Origin: Flavobacteriaceae bacterium | GTDB lineage: Bacteria > Bacteroidota > Bacteroidia > Flavobacteriales > Flavobacteriaceae | DNA length: 29,239 nt | Assembly: GCA_947472705.1 (NCBI GenBank) | Contig: CANJDA010000011.1 | Span: forward strand, 1-29,239 | Direction of reading: 5' to 3' | Shown here: one piece after another, positions 23,852 through 29,239 of the stretch | Layout: each line of letters starts with the position of its first letter | Position numbering within the stretch: position 1 is the stretch's first letter | Notes under the pieces: model-generated | Databases searched by the model: none | The model's input: only the letters and a program-made list of their open reading frames with translations | What the model was told of the DNA's origin: nothing | Position numbers and translations under genes: made by a program

Positions 23852-23886
23852 GAAAACCGATTAGGAAACTAATCGGTTTTCTTATT
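23852..23886 (+). terminator. Terminator after tRNA-Val
   Basis: A 13-bp perfect stem (23852-23864 with 23869-23881) has a GAAA loop and is followed by TTATTTT. It lies 4 bases after the tRNA. Confidence 0.9.
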
Positions 23887-23980
23887 TTATGACTGCGTTA
23901 AAAGATTGCTTTTGTAAGTGGTATGAAAATAAAAAAAGGGACGCAAATTGCGTCCCTTTTATACTTAATAAATTAAAATG

Positions 23981-26900
23981 TTATCTTTTAATCAACTTCT
24001 TAACGATAGTTTCGTTAGTTGTTTCATTAACAAATTGAACAAAATAAATTCCTGTTTTCAAATCAGAAATATTTTCATTTACTGTATTGAATCCTTCTAC
24101 TATGTCTAATTTTTTGGTGCTCACAACTGCGCCATTGATTGTAATAATAGACATTGTAATAGAATCATTATTTCCTGCTGTTAAATCAACATTAAATGAA
24201 TCAGTAGCAGGGTTTGGGTAAATTGCAATTGCATTTTCAACACGAGCATTCGAATCCATTTTTGCTCCACAAACAGCTGAAGCTAAAGTAATTGTTTTAA
24301 CGGCTGAAGAAATACCGCAAGAATTAGTTGCAACTACTGTTATTTTAGTAGATGTTAATGTGCCTAAAACAGCAGAGAAATTAACCGTAACAGAAGCGGT
24401 ACCTTGACCACTTGTAACAAGAGCGCCATTTGCTGTGGTCCAAGTATATGTAGTTGCACCAGGAGCAGCATTTACTGTAAATGTTTGTGGAGTACATCTT
24501 TGGAAAGTAGTAGCTGTACCAGTAACTGTAGTAACACCTGCCATTGTAGTTAAAAGTGTTGTAGTTTTTGCTAAAGCACTATCTCCAACGCCATTTCTTG
24601 AATAGACAACTATAGTTTTAGTTACTAAAGTTGCTAAATTAGCAGGGTATTGAACTGTGAATGACAAATCACTTGTAACTAAAACATTTGAAGTGTTAGT
24701 TGTATTAGAAGCCGACTTAACTACGGATCCTGCTGGAGCCGTAATTACATAACTTGAAGCTTCTACTGCCGCTGTAGCCATTGAGTAGCTATATGTATTA
24801 CCACCACAAACACCTGTGATTTGACCTGATACCACACCCGGAGTACCTGGTAAAGTAGCGGTTAAGGCCAAAGAACGTAATAAAGTTGAAGGACCTGTTC
24901 CGTTTACTGCTCGTACACCAATACTAAGCGATGTAGTACCGTTAGCAACGTTCAAGAAATTAACAGTAATTTGGTTGGTATTTCCTCCTGATAATTTGTT
25001 AACACCTGCCGGCAATTCCCAAGCATATGAAGTTGCAGCAACTGAAACAGCAGCGGTTAACGTCAATACTTTTGAAGTACCCATGTATTTGCTAAATTTA
25101 GTCACTGCCGTAGTTGGCGTAGCTGAACTTGTATCATACATTTTTATAGATGCTGGTGCTATTGGCAATGCTTTTGTTAAAGCTAATGTTTTTGCTAAAC
25201 TCAAACATCCGTTTGCATTGATTGATTTCACAGATAAATTTCCAATTGTCCCTGCACCTGCAGTAACATCCGCAAAGTTAACGGTAACACTAGTAGTTCC
25301 TTGACCCCCTACAATGTTTACACCAGCAGGCGCAGTCCATTCGTATGAAGTTGCATTGGCAACACTAGCAATAGAATAAGTAGCCGTGTTCGATGTTCCC
25401 ACAAGTATTCCTTGAGCAGCTGTACCAGAAATTATTCCTGGTGTTGTAGATAATGCATTTGTATTTACAACAATGGCAGCTCTTGGTCCTTCAACACCAT
25501 TTGAAAATACTTCAGAAACATAATAAGTTTTAGTTGCTGGAGCGGCAGTTGTTACAGGAGTTGGTGCTACAGTTGAAGCAGTACCACCAGTAGCAGCCGT
25601 ATACCATTTTAATGTATTTCCATAGATACCCGCTGTTAATTCAGTAGCTACATCTCCTTTACAGTAAGCAATTGGAGAAACTACAGTTGGAGCAGCGATT
25701 GTTGGAGTTGGCTTAGCAAAATAGATGTTATCTAAGTATACTGTACTAGTTCCAAACGGAGTTCCTACCAATTTCATTTGGGCAATATTGTTTAATGCTA
25801 AAGTACTGTATTGCGTTAAATCAATATCAAAACTATTCCATCCTGCAGTAGTTGGACTAAGTGATACACTCTGTTCCACTGTAGCTGGTGTAGTATTGAT
25901 TAAGAATACTTCAAAAGTAGTACAGTTTGGCGTCCAGATATCTACGTGTAATGTTGTCATATCTGCAACATTTATCGGACTAGCGAACTCAACACCTTGA
26001 TAGTTTAAAAATTCATATTTCTTGATTTTATTTTTAGTAATCGAAATTTCAGAAACTTGTGTTGACTGACCCCAATTAGGGAACCAATTAGTTCCTGCAA
26101 CATCAGTGTACGTATTACTAAATAAAGATAGTACTCTATCAGCTGGAATCGTTGGAATTGGAGCATTTACGGTTGGCGGAGGATAAGACACAATCATGGT
26201 ATCCGTAATTGTTCCAGCTCCATAAGTAGCTGTTGCCGCTTGTGTAGCTGTAATAATACTTGATCCAGCACCTACAACAGTAACTGTATTTCCTGAAACA
26301 GTAGCTACTGCAGTGTTACTACTTGTATAAGTGAACGCTCCTGCACTATTACTCGTTGGAGCCGTTAAAGTGAAAGGTGCATTACCTACTACTTTATTTG
26401 GCACATTAAAGTTTGTTATCGTTGGAGAAGGCAAAGAAGTCGCTGGTCTCCAAAAATAAATATTATCAAAATAAATTGAATTGTTTTCTGCATGGTAAGC
26501 AAATTCTGGTTTTACAAATTTTAATTGAATTACATCACCTAAATTTCTTCCTTGGCTTGAATAATCAGTTAAATTAATATCAAAACTATTCCATCCAGCG
26601 ATCGTTGGTGTTAATGTTACCGCATTCTCTCCAGCAGCAATTAAAGAAACAGTGAATGGAGATACGTTAGGTGTCCAAACATCTAAGTGAAGTTTAGTCA
26701 TTGTTAATACATTAATTCCAGGATTTCCATCAGGAACTAAAAGTACTCCTTGGTAATCTAAATTAGTGTAATGAAGCGTAGCATTGGCAGGTGTACCAAC
26801 GTTGATTTGCTCATATAAAGTTCCTTGACCCCAATCAGGGTAGAAATTTGTATCAGCAATGTTAGTATACGCACCACTAAATACAGATACAACATCCCAC

Positions 26901-28222
26901 GCATTTCTTGTAGGAGGCGCTGGAGCACCCGTAGTTGGACTTTGTGCGATAGGCACCGTTACCACAAAACTTGCGGTGATTGATCCTGATAAATAGTTAC
27001 CAGATGCAGCTTGAGTAGCTGTAATGGTAGTTGTTCCTACTCCTACAATATGAATACTGTTTCCACTAACGATAGTAGCTACAGCTGTATTACTACTTGT
27101 ATAAGTAAAAGCACCTGGGCTTGTACTAGTTGGAGGTGTGATAGTAAAGTTGGCATCCGAAGTATTTTTTGTTGGAATCGTAAAGTTGCTTAAAGCCGGA
27201 GCTACAGCAATCACAACATTAGCAAAATACATATTGTCTACATAAGCAGTTCCATTTCCAACTAATATAATTTGAGCAATATGAGCTCTAGTCGTTAAAC
27301 CAGTAAAGTCAGATAATAATAAGTTATAACTGTTCCATCCATTTTGTGTTGGCGTTAAATTAATTTGATGCTCCACGTCATCACCACCACCGAAAGCTGC
27401 ATTAGCTCCGAAGTCAACTAATTTTACCCCAAAAGTAGTCATGTTTGGTGTGTACATATCCACATGGAATATGTTCATACCTGTTGCATTGATTGGATTG
27501 GCTACCGCCTCAATACCTACAAATCCAAGATTCGTATATTTAAGCGTGTTATTTCCAGACAAAACCACACTTGCTAACGAAGCTGATGACCAACTTGTTC
27601 TAAAGGTATCAATCGTTGCCGTAGTGGCTCCTACAAATGAATCATTGTAAATTTTGATCACATTTGCCGCAGCTACAGTAGGGTTTGGTGCAGAAGGAGT
27701 AGTATCTACCGCCCCTTGTTTTGCCAACTCATAACGCCACCATCCACCACCAACGTTGATATCAACTGTCAATGTTGAAGCTGTTAAGGACGCGATTTGA
27801 TAAGTAACCGAACTTGGTGCCGCACTAGGGCTTGATATTTCAGCACCATTAATGGCTTTTGCTAATCCTAAATAAGCTCCAACTCCCGTAAGTGTTAAAG
27901 TTGAACTCGTTGAAGAATAAGTAGCAGCATTTGAACCATTGTGCGGCGCTACCGGAGTGCCACATGCGTCTGATCCACCTTGCCACCCTTCAATCCATGT
28001 TTGAGAGCCTTGAACGTTTTGAAAAGTACCGTTAGCATTGAAGACATAATCGTCATCAAAAAAACAAGCTCTTTCACCTGAACCTACGGATACAGAATAC
28101 CACCCTATATCTCCTTGATTTGGTCCCACCCCTATGGAAGTAACTTTCCAAGTACCGGTAAGTGTTTGCGATTGTCCTAATGAAATAACCATTAGGAATA
28201 AAAATAATAAAAGTTTTTTCAT
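23981..28222 (-). CDS. Large secreted multidomain protein with carbohydrate-binding-like and Ig-like repeats and T9SS sorting domain
   Basis: 1413 residues. It has a signal peptide (MKKLLLFLFLMVISLGQSQ), then a lipocalin-like N-terminal domain (GTWKVTSIG ... WWRYEL, about 20-165). Three beta-rich modules of about 150 residues follow (near 190-338, 448-598 and 698-841). Each contains a W/FPxWGQ- or FRTSW-type start, HVDxxTPN, GWNSxxxxLxDY and a Y-[VF/L]DN-x-YF end, typical of jelly-roll carbohydrate-binding modules. Two BIG2-like Ig domains (TYTSSNTAVATV, about 345-425 and 605-685) lie between them. An Ig-like domain and about four PKD-like repeats (about 845-1320) come next, then the T9SS type A sorting domain from IYPNPATDSF (about 1334) to KKLIKR. 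I see no catalytic domain, so a cell-surface glycan binder or adhesin is likely. The ATG at 28222 is chosen because the signal peptide begins there. It lies downstream of GH16 on the same strand. Confidence 0.85.
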   Translation of the reverse strand: MKKLLLFLFLMVISLGQSQTLTGTWKVTSIGVGPNQGDIGWYSVSVGSGERACFFDDDYVFNANGTFQNVQGSQTWIEGWQGGSDACGTPVAPHNGSNAATYSSTSSTLTLTGVGAYLGLAKAINGAEISSPSAAPSSVTYQIASLTASTLTVDINVGGGWWRYELAKQGAVDTTPSAPNPTVAAANVIKIYNDSFVGATTATIDTFRTSWSSASLASVVLSGNNTLKYTNLGFVGIEAVANPINATGMNIFHVDMYTPNMTTFGVKLVDFGANAAFGGGDDVEHQINLTPTQNGWNSYNLLLSDFTGLTTRAHIAQIILVGNGTAYVDNMYFANVVIAVAPALSNFTIPTKNTSDANFTITPPTSTSPGAFTYTSSNTAVATIVSGNSIHIVGVGTTTITATQAASGNYLSGSITASFVVTVPIAQSPTTGAPAPPTRNAWDVVSVFSGAYTNIADTNFYPDWGQGTLYEQINVGTPANATLHYTNLDYQGVLLVPDGNPGINVLTMTKLHLDVWTPNVSPFTVSLIAAGENAVTLTPTIAGWNSFDINLTDYSSQGRNLGDVIQLKFVKPEFAYHAENNSIYFDNIYFWRPATSLPSPTITNFNVPNKVVGNAPFTLTAPTSNSAGAFTYTSSNTAVATVSGNTVTVVGAGSSIITATQAATATYGAGTITDTMIVSYPPPTVNAPIPTIPADRVLSLFSNTYTDVAGTNWFPNWGQSTQVSEISITKNKIKKYEFLNYQGVEFASPINVADMTTLHVDIWTPNCTTFEVFLINTTPATVEQSVSLSPTTAGWNSFDIDLTQYSTLALNNIAQMKLVGTPFGTSTVYLDNIYFAKPTPTIAAPTVVSPIAYCKGDVATELTAGIYGNTLKWYTAATGGTASTVAPTPVTTAAPATKTYYVSEVFSNGVEGPRAAIVVNTNALSTTPGIISGTAAQGILVGTSNTATYSIASVANATSYEWTAPAGVNIVGGQGTTSVTVNFADVTAGAGTIGNLSVKSINANGCLSLAKTLALTKALPIAPASIKMYDTSSATPTTAVTKFSKYMGTSKVLTLTAAVSVAATSYAWELPAGVNKLSGGNTNQITVNFLNVANGTTSLSIGVRAVNGTGPSTLLRSLALTATLPGTPGVVSGQITGVCGGNTYSYSMATAAVEASSYVITAPAGSVVKSASNTTNTSNVLVTSDLSFTVQYPANLATLVTKTIVVYSRNGVGDSALAKTTTLLTTMAGVTTVTGTATTFQRCTPQTFTVNAAPGATTYTWTTANGALVTSGQGTASVTVNFSAVLGTLTSTKITVVATNSCGISSAVKTITLASAVCGAKMDSNARVENAIAIYPNPATDSFNVDLTAGNNDSITMSIITINGAVVSTKKLDIVEGFNTVNENISDLKTGIYFVQFVNETTNETIVKKLIKR

Positions 28223-28276
28223 TGAATTATAATTTAAAAGTTGAGGTCGTAAACATAAAAAAATAGATGTCTCAAC

Positions 28277-28290
28277 CGAAAACGTTTGCG
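28277..28290. promoter_or_regulatory. LacI-type operator candidate upstream of the T9SS protein gene
   Basis: CGAAAACGTTTGCG fits the LacI-family half-site pattern GnAAnCGnTTnC at every fixed position. It lies 55 bases before the ATG and immediately after a -7-like sequence, a position suited to repression. No LacI-type regulator gene is in the window. Confidence 0.45.
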
Positions 28291-28490
28291 TATACAAAAA
28301 CTATACAACACTACATTTACTCAAATCACCTTTAAAAACTGCCTACACGCCTATTTTACTTGTAGTTATCAACAATTATTAAATTAAAAAAAACACAAAT
28401 GATAAGTGAATGTAGAGGTAAATCAGGCCAAACATTAAACAATAAAGCAATTTAGAAATGGTAATTTGAGTAATTTTTAACGTTATTTTT

Positions 28491-28562
28491 ATGAATCATA
28501 AAAAAAAGAAACAATTAATTATTGCTATAGCATTTTTGATGATCCTACTGTCAGAATTATAG
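28491..28562 (+). other. Short frame encoding an isolated signal-peptide-like stretch
   Basis: ATG to TAG, 23 codons: a basic start (MNHKKKK) followed by a hydrophobic run (QLIIAIAFLMILLSEL). It looks like a signal peptide without a mature protein, so it may be a remnant of a lost gene, a tiny membrane peptide or chance. The downstream stretch to the GH16 terminator has no continuing frame. Confidence 0.2.
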
Positions 28563-28565
28563 ACG

Positions 28566-28598
28566 CAAAAAAAAGCCAGCAATAAATTGCTGGCTTTT
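28566..28598 (-). terminator. Terminator of the GH16 gene
   Basis: A 12-bp stem, AAAAGCCAGCAA (28571-28582) with TTGCTGGCTTTT (28587-28598). On the - strand a T tract follows (complement of the A run at 28567-28574). It lies 18 bases after the GH16 stop and separates it from the T9SS gene. Confidence 0.85.
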
Positions 28599-28616
28599 AC
28601 TTTCTAGTATTATTTA

Positions 28617-29239
28617 TTATTGATACACCCTAACGTAATCAATTTCCATAGCACTGGAAACAAAATTAGGGTCGATATAAGGTTGCATGGCTACATTTAG
28701 CAATAAATATTGTGGTGCATCAAAAGGCCAAGTTGAGGCATCCTTTACCGCTGGCTCATAAGTGTAATGGGTAACCCCATCCACTTTGAAGACCATTTTT
28801 TGAGCCGTCCATTCCAGCGTATAGATATGAAAATCACTTGAAGCAGTAGCGATGGTTTGTCCACCAAGATTAACTGTACCACCAAAACTAGATGGTGTAT
28901 GCATAGCACTTTGAACATAATTTTGGTTATTACCCCAATGTTCCATAATATCAACCTCACCACAAGCAGGCCAATTCAGAGTACCATTAGTACTTGACCA
29001 ATACGCCCCTGGTTCAATAACATTTTTACCTAACATCCATATAGCTGGCCATGTTCCGCCTCCTATTGGTAACTTAGCACGTACTTCTACACGTCCATAG
29101 GTAAAAACAAATTTTGAATTTAATCGGGCTGAAGTGTATTGTTTTGTAACACTCTGATCAGTGAATACTTCTTTTTTGGCAGTTATTTTTAAAGTTCCAT
29201 TGCTAACGTTTGCATTTACTTGACGATTAGTATAATGCT
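28617..29239 (-). CDS. Glycoside hydrolase family 16 enzyme (laminarinase-like), 5'-truncated by the window edge
   Basis: The C-terminal 207 residues of a GH16 domain; the frame is open to the right edge. The family's catalytic signature E-x-D-x-x-E is present as EVDIME (bases 28941-28958), the first and last Glu being nucleophile and acid/base. FTYGRVEVRAKLP and GTWPAIWMLG precede it, and HIYTLEWTAQKMVFKVDG and DYVRVYQ (the usual C-terminal strand) follow. The pattern suits beta-glucan hydrolysis such as laminarin, but GH16 also includes agarases and others, so specificity is not fixed. It ends at the catalytic domain with no T9SS tail in this part. It is followed by a terminator and then the T9SS protein gene on the same strand, so it could be part of a polysaccharide utilization locus beyond the edge. 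Confidence 0.92.
   Translation of the reverse strand, partial: HYTNRQVNANVSNGTLKITAKKEVFTDQSVTKQYTSARLNSKFVFTYGRVEVRAKLPIGGGTWPAIWMLGKNVIEPGAYWSSTNGTLNWPACGEVDIMEHWGNNQNYVQSAMHTPSSFGGTVNLGGQTIATASSDFHIYTLEWTAQKMVFKVDGVTHYTYEPAVKDASTWPFDAPQYLLLNVAMQPYIDPNFVSSAMEIDYVRVYQ

Larger units (their letters stand above)
28223..28616. other. Intergenic region between the T9SS protein gene and GH16
   Basis: About 390 bases. From the left it holds the likely promoter and operator region of the T9SS gene (palindrome at 28277-28290, -7-like TATAGTTTTTG on the - strand at about 28295-28305). An AT-rich stretch follows with a 23-codon hydrophobic frame on + (28491-28562), then the GH16 terminator. No longer gene is seen. 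Confidence 0.5.

Noticed and set aside
24975..25304. + strand frames within the T9SS gene (also at 25725, 27011, 27441)
   Set aside because: They lie opposite a long coding region with clear domain content, lack family features and arise from its skewed Thr/Val/Ala composition.
28223..28297. Longer start for the T9SS protein at 28297
   Set aside because: The signal peptide begins at the ATG at 28222; the extension has no signal-like features and covers the palindrome.

Overview
The window looks like a chromosomal segment of a Flavobacterium-like member of the Bacteroidota. The reasons are AT-rich DNA, several promoters with the Bacteroidota TAnnTTTG -7 element (some with an upstream TTTG), a type IX secretion (T9SS) sorting domain, an ExbB/ExbD/TonB-like set and the general gene content. 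There is one tRNA gene (Val, anticodon UAC), no rRNA, no CRISPR array and no recognisable insertion sequence.

Layout. Bases 1-7872 are on the + strand: the 3' part of gcvP (glycine cleavage P protein), a group III truncated haemoglobin, a ketoacyl synthase III-like enzyme with a small methyltransferase-like protein, a secreted WG-repeat protein, a glycosyltransferase, and an MlaE/MlaF-type ABC transporter pair. Bases 7900-16529 are on the - strand. They carry mannose-1-phosphate guanylyltransferase, a SprT-like protein, a four-helix-bundle (23S rRNA intervening-sequence type) protein, an SDR oxidoreductase, a LysE-like membrane protein overlapping an ATP-grasp protein, an NRDE protein overlapping a DinB-like protein, a DoxX/YHS pair, a Crp/Fnr regulator and an acyl-CoA dehydrogenase.

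From 16624 on, anmK (+) and a DUF1003 membrane protein (-) overlap tail to tail. A short secreted 53-residue protein, a Glu/Leu/Phe/Val-type dehydrogenase and a TonB-like protein follow on +. An exbB-exbD-DUF4468-like operon runs on -, then folC and tRNA-Val on +. The window ends with a polysaccharide-related region on -: a 1413-residue multidomain T9SS protein with repeated carbohydrate-binding-like and Ig-like modules, and the C-terminal part of a GH16 glycosidase that runs off the right edge.

The most unusual structure is at 9620-10006. The four-helix-bundle gene is bounded by inverted arrays of a 7-base repeat (CATAACT/AGTTATG), and its own start and stop codons lie inside the repeats. 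The element fills the space between two neighbouring genes with 2 bases to spare on each side. Two further arrays of the same heptamer without a gene lie at 6305-6330 and 12400-12418. This resembles a free-standing version of the 23S rRNA intervening sequences that encode the same protein family, and it may be a small mobile or RNA-structure element. The second main point is the modular T9SS protein next to GH16, which has a perfect LacI-type palindrome in its upstream region.
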